The translations under genes were made by a program, and so were the position numbers. Positions 40,947-50,650 of a stretch of 53,474 nt of DNA are shown here, piece after piece. The notes below the pieces were generated by a model. The model searched no databases. It was given only the letters and a program-made list of their open reading frames with translations, and had not been told where the DNA came from. Source of the DNA: Candidatus Cottocaccamicrobium excrementipullorum (GTDB lineage Bacteria > Bacillota > Clostridia > Lachnospirales > Lachnospiraceae); assembly GCA_018713255.1 (NCBI GenBank), contig DVFL01000013.1, positions 1-53,474 of the forward strand. The letters are read 5' to 3'. The number at the start of each line of letters is the position of its first letter. The stretch's first letter is position 1.

Positions 40947-40956
40947 CTTTTAAGCG

Positions 40957-40985
40957 TAGGGTGGAGTTTTCTCCACCCTATTGTA
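40957..40985 (+). terminator. terminator or processing hairpin between rpsO and pnp
   Basis: TAGGGTGGAG and CTCCACCCTA form a perfect 10-bp stem with a TTTT loop, followed only by TTGTAATG. Readthrough into pnp is likely. Confidence 0.65.
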
Positions 40986-41121
40986 ATGTTTGCCCTGCTG
41001 CCGGTTCAGAAGATCTCCGAGACCGCTGAAGTGGGCGCAGAAAGTTCTGCGGGCAGTTCAGTAGTTTCGGCCCTTCCTGAAAGCAGATGGGCGAAGGAAA
41101 ATCAAGAAAAGGAGACAAGTG

Positions 41122-43245
41122 ATGGCAAAAGAGTATAAGACTTACAGTATGGAACTGGCCGGACGTACCCTCACCGTGGATATCGGCAGAGTAGCGGCTC
41201 AGGCCAACGGCGCTGCCCTGATGCATTATGCAGACACTGTGGTGCTGTCCACTGCTACTGCGTCAGAGAAGCCAAGAGACGGCATTGATTTCTTCCCTCT
41301 GTCTGTAGAATATGAGGAGAAAATGTATTCCGTAGGAAAAATTCCTGGAGGTTTTAATAAGAGAGAGGGAAAGGCGGCAGAGAATGCAGTGCTTACCTGC
41401 CGGGTGATCGACCGCCCGATGCGTCCTCTTTTCCCAAAGGATTACCGCAATGATGTGCTGCTGGATAATCTGGTTCTCTGTGTTGACCAGGATGCTTCTC
41501 CGGAACTTCTGGCCATGCTGGGCTCTTCTTTGGCGACCTGCATTTCCGATATTCCCTTTGACGGACCATGCACTGCAACCCAGGTAGGCCTGATTGACGG
41601 CGAGCTGATCATTAATCCTACCAATGCTCAGAAGCAGGTATCTGATTTGAACCTGACGGTGGCTTCCACCAGAGAAAAGGTGATTATGATCGAAGCAGGA
41701 GCCAATGAGGTTCCTGAAGATGTGATGATTCAGGCGATTTATAAGGCTCATGAGGTGAACCAGACGCTAATTGCCTTCTTTGACCAGATCATTGCTGAAT
41801 GTGGAAAAGAAAAGCATGCTTACGAGTCCTATGCGGTTCCTCAGGAGCTGTTTGACCGGATTAAGGAATTGGTTCCTCAGGAAGAGATGGAGGAAGCCGT
41901 ATTTACTGATGAGAAGCAGAAGAGAGAAGAAAATATTGCAAAGATTACCGAACGTCTGACCGAAGCTTTTGCTGAGGATGAGGACGCTCTGGCGATGTTG
42001 GGAGATGCCATTTATCAGTATGAGAAGAAGACGGTTCGGAAGATGATCTTAAAGGATCATAAGCGCCCAGATGGACGTCAGATTACAGAAATTCGTCCTC
42101 TGGCAGCAGAAATCGATCTTCTTCCCAGAGTACATGGTTCAGGCATGTTTACCAGAGGCCAGACGCAGATTATGAATATTTGTACGTTGGCTCCCCTGTC
42201 TGAAGTGCAGAAGGTAGATGGATTAAATGAATATGTAACGGAAAAGCGGTATATGCACCATTATAATTTCCCGGGATATTCTGTAGGTGAGGCTAAGGCC
42301 AGCAGAGGACCGGGCCGGCGTGAGATCGGACATGGCGCTTTGGCGGAGCGTGCATTAGTTCCGGTGCTTCCTTCCGTTGAGGAATTCCCTTATGCTATTC
42401 GTACTGTATCAGAGACCATGGAGTCTAACGGTTCCACTTCTCAGGCGTCTGTGTGCGCTTCTTCTCTGTCCTTAATGGCAGCCGGCGTGCCCATCAAGGA
42501 TATGGTGGCAGGCATTTCCTGCGGTTTGGTGACCGGAGATACAGATGATGATTATCTGGTTCTTACCGATATTCAGGGTCTGGAAGATTTCTTCGGCGAT
42601 ATGGACTTTAAGGTAGCCGGAACCCACAAGGGCATTACTGCCATTCAGATGGACATTAAGATTCACGGTTTAACTCGTCCTATTGTTGAGGAAGCGATTG
42701 CCCGCACCAGGGAAGCCAGACTGTATATTATGGATCAGGTAATGGCTCCGGTGATTGACAAGCCCAGAACTGAACTGAGCAAGTATGCGCCGAAGATTGA
42801 GACCATCACCATTGATCCTTCCAAGATCGGCGACGTAGTAGGAAAACAGGGCAAGGTAATCAACAAGATTATCGAAGAGACCGGCGTGAAAATTGATATT
42901 AACGATGATGGCGTAGTATCAGTTTGCGGTACGGACAGCGCCATGATCAAGAAGGCGATTAGAATTATTGAGAGCATTGTCATGGAGATTGAACCTGGAA
43001 TGGTGCTCACCGGAACGGTAGTGCGGATCATGAATTTCGGCGCATTCGTTCAGCTGTCTCCCAACAAGGATGGTATGATTCATATTTCTAAACTTTCGGA
43101 CAAGCGGGTAGCCAAAGTTGAGGATGTAGTAAACATCGGAGATGAGGTTACAGTAAAGGTTATTGAAGTAGATAAGATGGGACGGATCAACCTGAGCATG
43201 AAACCAGGCGATTTGGCTGAAACCAGTTCAAAGGATCCTCAATAA
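41122..43245 (+). CDS. pnp: polyribonucleotide nucleotidyltransferase (PNPase)
   Basis: A 707-residue phosphorolytic 3'-5' exoribonuclease of the RNA decay machinery. Domain order is two RNase PH-like halves (~10-220 and ~310-545) separated by a helical linker, then KH (~555-615, IGKQGK-type GDVVGKQGKVINKI) and S1 (~620-690, GTVVRIMNFGAFVQL). The active-site FTRGQTQ and the phosphate-binding SNGSTSQASVC are intact. The start is the ATG at 41122, 7 nt after AAGGAG. It follows rpsO and ends at a strong terminator. Confidence 0.98.
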   Translation: MAKEYKTYSMELAGRTLTVDIGRVAAQANGAALMHYADTVVLSTATASEKPRDGIDFFPLSVEYEEKMYSVGKIPGGFNKREGKAAENAVLTCRVIDRPMRPLFPKDYRNDVLLDNLVLCVDQDASPELLAMLGSSLATCISDIPFDGPCTATQVGLIDGELIINPTNAQKQVSDLNLTVASTREKVIMIEAGANEVPEDVMIQAIYKAHEVNQTLIAFFDQIIAECGKEKHAYESYAVPQELFDRIKELVPQEEMEEAVFTDEKQKREENIAKITERLTEAFAEDEDALAMLGDAIYQYEKKTVRKMILKDHKRPDGRQITEIRPLAAEIDLLPRVHGSGMFTRGQTQIMNICTLAPLSEVQKVDGLNEYVTEKRYMHHYNFPGYSVGEAKASRGPGRREIGHGALAERALVPVLPSVEEFPYAIRTVSETMESNGSTSQASVCASSLSLMAAGVPIKDMVAGISCGLVTGDTDDDYLVLTDIQGLEDFFGDMDFKVAGTHKGITAIQMDIKIHGLTRPIVEEAIARTREARLYIMDQVMAPVIDKPRTELSKYAPKIETITIDPSKIGDVVGKQGKVINKIIEETGVKIDINDDGVVSVCGTDSAMIKKAIRIIESIVMEIEPGMVLTGTVVRIMNFGAFVQLSPNKDGMIHISKLSDKRVAKVEDVVNIGDEVTVKVIEVDKMGRINLSMKPGDLAETSSKDPQ

Positions 43246-43254
43246 GAGATGTTT

Positions 43255-43288
43255 AAGCTGCGGCAAGGAGCGTTTGCCGCAGCTTTTT
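43255..43288 (+). terminator. terminator of pnp
   Basis: AAGCTGCGGCAA and TTGCCGCAGCTT form a perfect 12-bp stem, followed by TTTTTG. Confidence 0.9.
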
Positions 43289-43444
43289 GCAGTTGTATCT
43301 GCGAAGCCGCCTTCATAAGCTGTGGAAAAGACTGCGAAAAAATGAAGGTTTTGTAAGAAAGTTGTAAATAACGGCATTGAGGAATGGTGTTATAATCGAT
43401 AACATACGGAATTTGACGAGTTACAGAATTGGAGGAGACAGCTG

Positions 43445-44845
43445 ATGATAAATTACCATAAAGAAAATGGACTGGCGGGGAGAAAAGAGTTATGCCGCCG
43501 CCTGGCAGTCCTGGCCGGCGCAGCTGTGCTTGCTTTTGGGAGTTCTTTTGCAGCATTTGCGGAGGAACCTGTTCGGGGCGGCGATACCATGGAAACAGCG
43601 GTGCTGGTGCCCGCTTTCCCGGAAGGAAACCAGAGTACAGCAGAAAATGCAGGGGAAAGCCAGAATGCTGCCGGAACAGAAGAAACCGCTGGGGCAGCGA
43701 ATCGGATTATTCGCATTGAGCAGAATGCTGCTTCTTCGGAGTCCCAGCAGAGTACGGGGACTTCTTCCGGGATCGATTATTCTGCCGGACCTGGGGCATT
43801 TATGCAGTCAGGAGGAAGCGAAAGTTCTCAGTCTCAGCAAGCAGAAGATCAGACAGGACTTCAGAGCAACGCACAGATTTACGATGTGCAGAACCCCATT
43901 GTGCAGACGGTGGAAAAGTATTCCTATGATCAGATGGTTCGGGATATTAACAGCCTGAAAGCCCGGTACGGGAATAAGATCCAGGTAAATACTATTGGGA
44001 CCTCTCTGGATGGCCGTGCCATTTATGACTGTATAGTGGGAAACGTAAATGCTTCTAAGCATATTTTGATCCAGGGAGGAATTCATGGCCGGGAATATTT
44101 AAATCCTATGCTCCTGATGCAGCAGATGGAACTGGCCTTAGCCAATTATGATACTGGTTCTTTTAATGGAAATTCTCTCTCCTCCATGTTCAGTCAAGTG
44201 GCGGTGCATTTTGTGCCGATGACCAATCCAGACGGAATTACCATCAGTCAGTTCGGGCCGGATTTGCTGAATTCTCAGGAACTGAAGGATACGGTAAGCA
44301 CCTGTTACGTCATGGATACCGCAGCAGGAAGGACTACGGCGGATACTGCGGGATATTTCAGCAAGTGGAAGGCCAATGCCAGAGGCGTGGATCTGAATTT
44401 AAATTTTGATGCGTTGTGGGATCAGGTGTCCTCCACAGAATTCCCATCTTATTCGGGATATAAGGGAACTGCTCCTGGGACAGAGCCGGAGGCTCAGGCG
44501 CTGATGAATCTTTATCATAACAGCCAGTACAACTGGAAGGCGGTGATTCACTACCATTCTATGGGTGATGTGATTTACTGGGATATTGCAGGGAACAAGG
44601 TGCAGCAGGAATCTTCAGATTTGGCGAACCTGATGTCTGTGGTAACCGGCGGTTATCGTATTCTTCCTTCTGAGGGCGGCGGCGGATATAAGGATTGGAT
44701 TCAGCTGAGCAGCCATCCGGTGCCAAGCGTAACCTTGGAGACAGGAAAGGTGGCCTGCCCAATGCCTCTTTCGGAGTACAGCACTATTTGGAGCCAGAAC
44801 CGGCTTACCTGGGTGGTGACCATGGAGTGGGTAGCTGCCAGATAA
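43445..44845 (+). CDS. secreted M14-family zinc carboxypeptidase
   Basis: A 466-residue exported peptidase. The signal peptide ends near AAFAEE. Residues ~45-150 form a low-complexity Ser/Gln/Glu-rich linker. The catalytic domain follows from ~155 (YSYDQMVRDINSLKARY). Zinc ligands and active-site residues are visible: HGREY (HxxE, ~217-221), RGVDLNLNF (~318), HYHSMGD (His, ~363) and TLETG (catalytic Glu, ~434). Relatives include gamma-D-glutamyl-diamino acid peptidases that trim wall peptides, a likely role given the number of wall enzymes in the window. The start follows TTGGAGGAG. A TATAAT at 43391 is the probable -10. Confidence 0.9.
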   Translation: MINYHKENGLAGRKELCRRLAVLAGAAVLAFGSSFAAFAEEPVRGGDTMETAVLVPAFPEGNQSTAENAGESQNAAGTEETAGAANRIIRIEQNAASSESQQSTGTSSGIDYSAGPGAFMQSGGSESSQSQQAEDQTGLQSNAQIYDVQNPIVQTVEKYSYDQMVRDINSLKARYGNKIQVNTIGTSLDGRAIYDCIVGNVNASKHILIQGGIHGREYLNPMLLMQQMELALANYDTGSFNGNSLSSMFSQVAVHFVPMTNPDGITISQFGPDLLNSQELKDTVSTCYVMDTAAGRTTADTAGYFSKWKANARGVDLNLNFDALWDQVSSTEFPSYSGYKGTAPGTEPEAQALMNLYHNSQYNWKAVIHYHSMGDVIYWDIAGNKVQQESSDLANLMSVVTGGYRILPSEGGGGYKDWIQLSSHPVPSVTLETGKVACPMPLSEYSTIWSQNRLTWVVTMEWVAAR

Positions 44846-44865
44846 GGCAGATTAAGGCGGAGGCA

Positions 44866-44894
44866 TTGTTATTTTTCTGCCTTTGCTTTATAAT
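44866..44894 (+). promoter_or_regulatory. gltX promoter
   Basis: TTGTTA (44866-44871), 17-nt spacer, TATAAT (44889-44894). Confidence 0.7.
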
Positions 44895-44936
44895 GAGAAT
44901 GATTTGTAAAGAATAAAGAGTTTAGGAGAGTGTATC

Positions 44937-46394
44937 ATGAAGGTTAGAACCAGATATGCGCCCAGCCCTACAGGCCGGATGCATGTGGGAAATTTGAGAA
45001 CGGCGCTGTATGCCTACTTGATTGCAAAGCATGAAGGCGGAGATTTTCTTCTTCGTATCGAAGATACAGATCAGGAGCGATATGTGGAGGGCGCCACGGA
45101 GATTATTTACCGGACTCTTCAGGAGACGGGACTGATTCACGATGAAGGACCAGACAAAGATGGAGGCTGCGGCCCATATGTGCAGAGCGAGCGCCAGAAA
45201 GCGGGAATTTACATGAAGTACGCAAAGGAGCTGATTGATAAAGGCGAGGCGTATTATTGTTTCTGTACACCTGAGCGTCTGGAGAGCTTAAAGCATGAGG
45301 CCAACGGCGAAACCATTATGACTTACGACAAGCATTGCCTTCATCTGTCCAAGGAAGAGGTGCAGGCTAAGCTGGAAGCTGGTGTTCCTTATGTAATCCG
45401 CCAGAATAACCCGACAGAAGGAACGACGACCTTTCACGATGAAATTTATGGAGATATTACGGTAGATAATTCTGAGCTGGACGATATGATTCTGATTAAG
45501 TCCGATGGATATCCTACGTATAATTTTGCTAACGTGGTAGATGATCATCTTATGGGGATCACCCATGTGGTGCGGGGAAATGAGTATTTGTCCTCAGCGC
45601 CTAAATATAACCGGCTTTATGAGGCCTTTGGATGGGAGATACCAGTTTACGTTCATTGTCCTCTGATTACGAATGAAGAGCATCAGAAGCTGAGCAAACG
45701 GAGCGGACATTCTTCTTATGAAGATTTGATCGAGCAGGGATTCCTGACGGAAGCTGTGGTGAATTATGTGGCCCTGTTAGGATGGTCCCCTGAAAGCAAC
45801 CGGGAGATCTTTTCTCTGGAGGAGATGGTTAAGGAATTTGATTATCACCGGATGAGCAAATCCCCTGCCGTTTTCGATATGACCAAGCTGAAATGGATGA
45901 ACGGGGAATACATGAAGGCCATGGATGAGGAGAAATTTTATGAGAAAGCGCTTCCTTATCTTCAGGCGGTCATTCACAAGGATCTTGACCTGCGCAAAAT
46001 TGCAGCTATGGTGAAGACCAGAATTGAGATTTTCCCGGATATTGCAGGGCATATTGATTTCTTTGAGGAAATGCCTGAGTATGATGTTTCCATGTACCAG
46101 CACAAGAAGATGAAGTGCACCCAGGAAACCTCTCTTCAGGTTCTGAACGATGTGCTTCCCATTCTGGAAGCTCAGGAAGATTATTCCAACGATGCTTTGT
46201 ACCAGAGCTTGATGGAATATGTGAAGGACAAAGGATATAAAACTGGTTTTGTAATGTGGCCTATCCGCACGGCAGTATCGGGAAAGCAGATGACTCCTGC
46301 AGGAGCCACAGAGATTATGGAGGTTCTGGGCAAAGAAGAATCCTTAAAGAGGATTCGGGCCGGAATTCAGAAATTGTCAGAAGAAAACGCATAA
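44937..46394 (+). CDS. gltX: glutamyl-tRNA synthetase
   Basis: A 485-residue class I synthetase charging tRNA-Glu (and possibly tRNA-Gln for later amidation). The HIGH-type signature [17 protein letters not shown] is at ~8-24, [11 protein letters not shown] at ~41 and the KMSKS-type KLSKRSG near 254. The C-terminal anticodon-binding helical domain is complete. Start after TTAGGAG. It is followed 11 bp later by a helicase gene, suggesting one operon. A tRNA-Glu gene is at the start of this window. Confidence 0.97.
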   Translation: MKVRTRYAPSPTGRMHVGNLRTALYAYLIAKHEGGDFLLRIEDTDQERYVEGATEIIYRTLQETGLIHDEGPDKDGGCGPYVQSERQKAGIYMKYAKELIDKGEAYYCFCTPERLESLKHEANGETIMTYDKHCLHLSKEEVQAKLEAGVPYVIRQNNPTEGTTTFHDEIYGDITVDNSELDDMILIKSDGYPTYNFANVVDDHLMGITHVVRGNEYLSSAPKYNRLYEAFGWEIPVYVHCPLITNEEHQKLSKRSGHSSYEDLIEQGFLTEAVVNYVALLGWSPESNREIFSLEEMVKEFDYHRMSKSPAVFDMTKLKWMNGEYMKAMDEEKFYEKALPYLQAVIHKDLDLRKIAAMVKTRIEIFPDIAGHIDFFEEMPEYDVSMYQHKKMKCTQETSLQVLNDVLPILEAQEDYSNDALYQSLMEYVKDKGYKTGFVMWPIRTAVSGKQMTPAGATEIMEVLGKEESLKRIRAGIQKLSEENA

Positions 46395-46405
46395 GAGGAG
46401 TACAG

Positions 46406-48343
46406 ATGCCATTTAACGAAGCACAGACCAGAGCGGTGCGCCATAATAAGGGGCCCATGATGGTGCTGGCCGGACCAGGCTCGGGCAAAACGACGGTGAT
46501 CGTTGGAAGAATCAGGAATTTGGTGGAAAACTGCGGCGTAAGCCCTTCCAATATCCTGGTGATTACGTTTACCAGAGCGGCGGCCAGGGAGATGGAAGAA
46601 CGGTATCTGGCATTAGAACAGGATGATACAGATGGAAGGGTCAGTTTTGGCACCTTCCATTCTGTGTTTTTCCGGATTTTAAAGCTGGCTTACCGGTATG
46701 ATGCAAATAATATTGTGAGAGAAGAGCAGCAGATCCAGTTTGTCCGGGAGGAGCTGGGGAGGCTTTCTCTGGATGTGGAGGATGAAGGGGAATTTATCCG
46801 GTCGGTACTAAGCGAAATCAGTGCAGTAAAGGGAGAAATGATTCCTCTGGAGCATTATTATGCCAAGAGCTGTTCAGAAGAGGTCTTTAAACAAATTTAC
46901 GGCAGATATGATATGGAAATGAAGGCCAGAGGCCTTCTGGATTTTGATGATATGCTGGTGATGTGTTATCAGCTGTTTTGCCAGCGGAAGGATATTTTAG
47001 CTGCATGGCAGAAAAAATATCAGTATATTCTGATTGATGAGTTTCAGGATATTAACCGGATTCAGTATGAAATTGTGCGGATGATGGCCCTTCCGGAGAA
47101 TAATTTGTTTATTGTAGGGGATGACGACCAGTCGATTTACCGCTTTCGGGGAGCGAAGCCGGAGCTGATGCTTGGGTTCCCGAAAGATTATCCTCAGGGA
47201 AAGCAGGTGCTGTTAAACATTAATTACCGTTCCACTCCGGAGATTGTGGAGGCGGCAGGAAAGGTGATCCGTCATAACCAGGCTAGATTTCCTAAAGAAA
47301 TCCGTGCCAACAGGAAGGCCGGGCGTCCGGTGGTTACCAGAATGTGGAAGGATGGAGCCCAGGAAGCAGAGGCGATCTGCCGGGAACTGCGGGACTATTT
47401 TCGAGTCGGAGCAGCCTGGGAAGAGATGGCGGTTTTGTTTCGGACAAATCTTGGACCGAGGCTGTTGGTGGAGAAGCTTATGGAATACAACATTCCTTTT
47501 TGTCTCAGGGATGAGCTTCCCAATCTGTTTGATCACTGGATTGCACGAAATATATTAGATTATCTTCTGGCAGCCAGAGGTCATACAGAGCGGGCGAGGA
47601 TCCTGTCCATTATCAATCGCCCGAAACGGTATATCAGCCGGGACGCCCTGGAAGGGGAGTTGATTCGATGGGAACAGGTAAAGTCCTTTTACCAGGATAA
47701 ACCTTGGATTGAGGAGCGGGTTGAAGAACTGGAAGATCAGCTGATGGCCGTTAAGCAGATGGCTCCTGCGGCTGCGGTGAATTATATCCGCAAGGCTATA
47801 GGTTACGACGAATTTTTGCGGGAGTATGCACAATTTCGGAGAATGAAGCCGGAAGAACTTTTGGAAATTGCCGATCAGGTGCAGGAAAGTGCGGCCCAAT
47901 ATCAGACGGCGGAAGAGTGGTTTGCTCATATTGAACGTTACCGGGAGCAATTAAAGGAACAGGCTCGGGAGAAAAAACGGAAGCGTGAAGGGGTTTCTCT
48001 CATGACCATGCACAGCGCCAAGGGCTTGGAATTCAGGATAGTCTATATCCTGGACGCCAACGAAGGGGTAACGCCTCACCATAAGGCTTTTTTGGATGCC
48101 GACATGGAAGAGGAGCGTCGGATGTTTTATGTGGCGATGACCAGAGCGAAAGAAAGGCTGCACATCTATTGCGTCAAAGAGCGGTATCATAAAAAACAGG
48201 AGGTTTCCCGGTTCGTCAAAGAGTATCTTGAACCTGAGCCAGAGGGAAAACGGAAGGGAGAAGGACATGGAGAACAAAAAGCAGCCGGAAAGGAACGCAG
48301 AAAAGGGCTTGGTGCATATTTACTGCGGGAACGGCAAAGGTAA
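46406..48343 (+). CDS. UvrD/PcrA-like superfamily 1 DNA helicase
   Basis: A 645-residue 3'-5' helicase. The start MPFNEAQTRAV follows AGAGGAG. Motifs in order: Walker A LAGPGSGKTT (~22), TFTRAAAREM (Ia), DEFQDIN (II, ~213), GDDDQSIYRFRGA (III, ~237), NYRST (IV), TMHSAKGLEF (V, ~534) and EERRMFYVAMTRAKERL (VI, ~570). It is ~80 residues shorter than typical PcrA, and the C-terminal tail is Lys/Glu/Gly-rich, unlike the PcrA Tudor-like end. The last 77 bp overlap the next gene in another frame, which may explain the odd tail. Confidence 0.93.
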   Translation: MPFNEAQTRAVRHNKGPMMVLAGPGSGKTTVIVGRIRNLVENCGVSPSNILVITFTRAAAREMEERYLALEQDDTDGRVSFGTFHSVFFRILKLAYRYDANNIVREEQQIQFVREELGRLSLDVEDEGEFIRSVLSEISAVKGEMIPLEHYYAKSCSEEVFKQIYGRYDMEMKARGLLDFDDMLVMCYQLFCQRKDILAAWQKKYQYILIDEFQDINRIQYEIVRMMALPENNLFIVGDDDQSIYRFRGAKPELMLGFPKDYPQGKQVLLNINYRSTPEIVEAAGKVIRHNQARFPKEIRANRKAGRPVVTRMWKDGAQEAEAICRELRDYFRVGAAWEEMAVLFRTNLGPRLLVEKLMEYNIPFCLRDELPNLFDHWIARNILDYLLAARGHTERARILSIINRPKRYISRDALEGELIRWEQVKSFYQDKPWIEERVEELEDQLMAVKQMAPAAAVNYIRKAIGYDEFLREYAQFRRMKPEELLEIADQVQESAAQYQTAEEWFAHIERYREQLKEQAREKKRKREGVSLMTMHSAKGLEFRIVYILDANEGVTPHHKAFLDADMEEERRMFYVAMTRAKERLHIYCVKERYHKKQEVSRFVKEYLEPEPEGKRKGEGHGEQKAAGKERRKGLGAYLLRERQR

Positions 48344-48818
48344 GACTACGGCAGCTCTTGGACTGGCAATGCGAGCGGCCGGGAGAGGCAAAAAGGTGGT
48401 TGTAGCCCGCTTCTTAAAAACTGATGATTCAGGAGAGGTTAAAATTCTGCAGAGTATTCCAGAAATCCATCTGATGCCTTGTGAGAAAAGTTTCGGCTTT
48501 ACTTTTCAAATGAGCCCGAAAGAGCGGGAAGAGGCGGGAAAGTATTACACGGAAAAATTTCTTCAGGCTGCGGAGCTGGCTCAATCGGCTGATCTTTTGA
48601 TTCTGGATGAAATTATTGGGACCTGCAATGAAGGCTTGGTGGAAAAACAGCTGGTTGATCAGTTCCTTCAAGATAAACCGGATAACCTGGAAGTAGTTCT
48701 TACAGGAAGGAATCCATGGGAGGAACTTTTTAACCGAGGAGATTATATTACATCCATGGAAGAGGTGCGTCACCCTTATCATTATGGCCTTGCGGCCAGG
48801 GAAGGAATTGAATACTAG
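48267..48818 (+). CDS. cobO: cob(I)yrinic acid a,c-diamide adenosyltransferase (CobA/CobO/BtuR type)
   Basis: A 183-residue enzyme transferring the adenosyl group of ATP to corrinoid cobalt. The P-loop GNGKGKTTAALGLAMRAAG near residue 23 is diagnostic, with VVVARFLK, the LILDEI segment (~107) and LTGRNP (~148). The start MENKKQPERN follows GAGAAGGAC, giving a 77-bp overlap with the helicase gene; an earlier in-frame ATG has no better site. No other cobalamin biosynthesis gene is near, so it may serve corrinoid salvage. Confidence 0.92.
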   Translation: MENKKQPERNAEKGLVHIYCGNGKGKTTAALGLAMRAAGRGKKVVVARFLKTDDSGEVKILQSIPEIHLMPCEKSFGFTFQMSPKEREEAGKYYTEKFLQAAELAQSADLLILDEIIGTCNEGLVEKQLVDQFLQDKPDNLEVVLTGRNPWEELFNRGDYITSMEEVRHPYHYGLAAREGIEY

Positions 48819-48918
48819 AAAAGAATCCCACAAATGGAGAAAATGTCCGTTGTCCTATTGCTTTTCTGCCCGCTTTTTGATAAAGTGTAAAGGAATAATG
48901 GCCTAGGAGGAACCACAG

Positions 48919-49266
48919 ATGAAAGATAACGATAAGTTAAACTGGAACTTGGGCGCGAATGGAGAGGAACAGGAAGAAACCACCGTTACTCTGACACTGG
49001 ATGATGATACCACTCTGGAATGCGTGGTAATCAATATTTTCAAAGCTGGAGACCGGGAATATATCGCGCTTCTTCCCATGGAAGGCGCTGCCGCCGAGGA
49101 GGGCGAGGTTTATCTGTACCGCTATTCCGAAGATGAGGACGGCCAGCCGAATCTGGAAAACATTGAGGATGACGAGGAATTTGAGATCGTATCCGACGCT
49201 TTTGACGAGATGCTGGATTCCGCAGAATTTGACGAATTAATCAGCGAGGATGAATTAGAAGACTAA
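48919..49266 (+). CDS. DUF1292 family protein
   Basis: A 115-residue very acidic protein (Asp/Glu near a third of the chain). The core TVTLTLDDDTTLECVVINIF (~22-41) and YIALLPM (~48) are the DUF1292 (YrzB-like) signature; an acidic tail ends DELISEDELED. The family is widespread in Firmicutes, often near Holliday junction resolvase and alaS genes, but its function is not established. The start follows TAGGAGG. Monocistronic with its own terminator. Confidence 0.9.
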   Translation: MKDNDKLNWNLGANGEEQEETTVTLTLDDDTTLECVVINIFKAGDREYIALLPMEGAAAEEGEVYLYRYSEDEDGQPNLENIEDDEEFEIVSDAFDEMLDSAEFDELISEDELED

Positions 49267-49294
49267 GTTGGCGATCAGAACAGACGGAAGAAAG

Positions 49295-49340
49295 TAGCGG
49301 CTAAACCGAATAAAACGGTTTAACCGCTATTTTATATTTT
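49295..49340 (+). terminator. terminator after DUF1292
   Basis: TAGCGG-TAAACCG pairs with CGGTTTA-CCGCTA (one mismatch), followed by TTTTATATTTT. Confidence 0.85.
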
Positions 49341-49347
49341 CTAGTAC

Positions 49348-49374
49348 TTGACAATGTATAGTAGTATGTATAAT
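49348..49374 (+). promoter_or_regulatory. promoter/operator of the PadR operon
   Basis: TTGACA (49348-49353) and TATAAT (49369-49374) with a short 15-nt spacer of repeated TAGTA units. Short spacers with repeats between -35 and -10 suit autoregulation by PadR, but the site is inferred. Confidence 0.55.
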
Positions 49375-49427
49375 ATAGTAATTACAAAGCCTGCCGTTTT
49401 GACAGGGCAAATTCAGGGAGGAACCCG

Positions 49428-49757
49428 ATGAATCCACAATTTAAAAAAGGCGTGCTGGAGCTGATTGTTCTGGAGTCGGTCCGCAAGAGGGATATGTATG
49501 GCTACGAGCTGGTAGAAGAGGTTTCTAAGGTGATTGACGTTAATGAAGGAACCATTTATCCGCTGTTAAAGCGCCTGACCAATGAGCATTATTTTGAGAC
49601 CTATCTCCGGGAATCCACGGAGGGCCCGCCGAGGAAATATTATCATTTGACGGCTGCCGGCATTTTATACAGAGATTCTCTGGAGGAGGAATGGCTGCAG
49701 CTGAAAGACAGGGTTTCTGCATTTTTGCAGAAGCAGAGCGGAGGAGAAGATGAATAG
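49428..49757 (+). CDS. PadR-family transcriptional regulator
   Basis: A 109-residue winged-helix regulator. The start MNPQFKKGVLELIVLESV follows GGGAGGAAC. Family marks include DMYGYELVEEVSKV (~23-36), NEGTIYPLLKRL (~41-52) and GPPRKYYHLTAAG (~67-79). PadR proteins repress their own operons and neighbours in response to envelope stress or phenolics. It overlaps the DUF1700 gene by 8 bp, giving the classic PadR-DUF1700 pair. It probably controls the promoter at 49348. Confidence 0.95.
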   Translation: MNPQFKKGVLELIVLESVRKRDMYGYELVEEVSKVIDVNEGTIYPLLKRLTNEHYFETYLRESTEGPPRKYYHLTAAGILYRDSLEEEWLQLKDRVSAFLQKQSGGEDE

Positions 49758-50649
49758 ACAGGAATTTTTTGATGAACTGCGGGAGTATCTGAAGATCCTG
49801 GAGGATGAGGAGCAGGAGGATATACTGGCAGAATATTCTCAGCATATTGAGATGAAGATGAAAAGCGGTCTCAGCGAAGAAGAAGCGATAAAGGATTTTG
49901 GGCAGGTAAAGGAATTAGCCGCACAGATTCTGGAGGCTTATCATGTGAACCCTGAATATGAACCGGACAGAGGGGGGAAGAATGGACGGATCAAGAATAT
50001 GTCTGCCAGATTTTCTGCCCTTAGCCTGCTGGGAAAGGGAAAGGAAGAGAATCAGAATGGCAGAAGAGCGGGAGAAGAATCTGGGGAAAATCTTGGAACA
50101 GATATTTCCCGAGAAAACAGTCTGCCGGCGAACCTGAAGAAGTGGCTGCTGAGAGTGAGTTCTCAGGGCGGAAGACAAATTCGAAAGGGATGGCAGTTCT
50201 TGGAAAGACAGGTTCGAAGGCCTTTTACGTGGATCAGAAAGAGGATAGAGAGCATGACGGCAGGGGTGAAAGAAGGGGCTGCACCAGAGACGATGGATAA
50301 AAGAAGAGAAGCAGACAAAAGGGAAAAACGAGAACGCTTCGTGGAAAATGGCGCCGGTCTTTTGACGGGCGTTTCCAGAGGAATTCGAAAGACTGTCCGC
50401 CTGATTTGGCGGATTGCTGCAGGATGTTTCCGCTTGGCGTGGAATGGGGCAGTCGTCTTTGGAACTGGCTTCTTTGGGCTGCTGGGGCTTTTTTCCCTGT
50501 TCTTGTTCGGTATGCTGACTGTTTTATGGATACAGGGCTATCCTTTGGCTGGATTGGTATGCAGCTGTCTTGGCGCGGTTTTGTGCTGCATGTCGCTTAT
50601 GCTGTTTGTCGGAACATTTTTTTGGAAAAAGAAGAGAGGAGAACAGTAG
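49750..50649 (+). CDS. DUF1700 (HAAS-domain) membrane protein
   Basis: A 299-residue protein. Residues 1-65 form the HAAS domain (FFDELREYLKILEDEEQEDI, YSQHIEMKM, FGQVKELAAQIL). The middle ~160 residues are basic, Arg/Lys/Gly/Glu-rich and probably disordered. The C-terminal ~80 residues contain two or three membrane segments (FGTGFFGLLGLFSLFLFG and later). It is translationally coupled to PadR (8-bp overlap) and 1 nt from the next gene. Such proteins are proposed partners of PadR sensing at the membrane. A second, shorter paralogue is at 19394. Confidence 0.88.
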   Translation: MNRQEFFDELREYLKILEDEEQEDILAEYSQHIEMKMKSGLSEEEAIKDFGQVKELAAQILEAYHVNPEYEPDRGGKNGRIKNMSARFSALSLLGKGKEENQNGRRAGEESGENLGTDISRENSLPANLKKWLLRVSSQGGRQIRKGWQFLERQVRRPFTWIRKRIESMTAGVKEGAAPETMDKRREADKREKRERFVENGAGLLTGVSRGIRKTVRLIWRIAAGCFRLAWNGAVVFGTGFFGLLGLFSLFLFGMLTVLWIQGYPLAGLVCSCLGAVLCCMSLMLFVGTFFWKKKRGEQ

Positions 50650-50650
50650 G

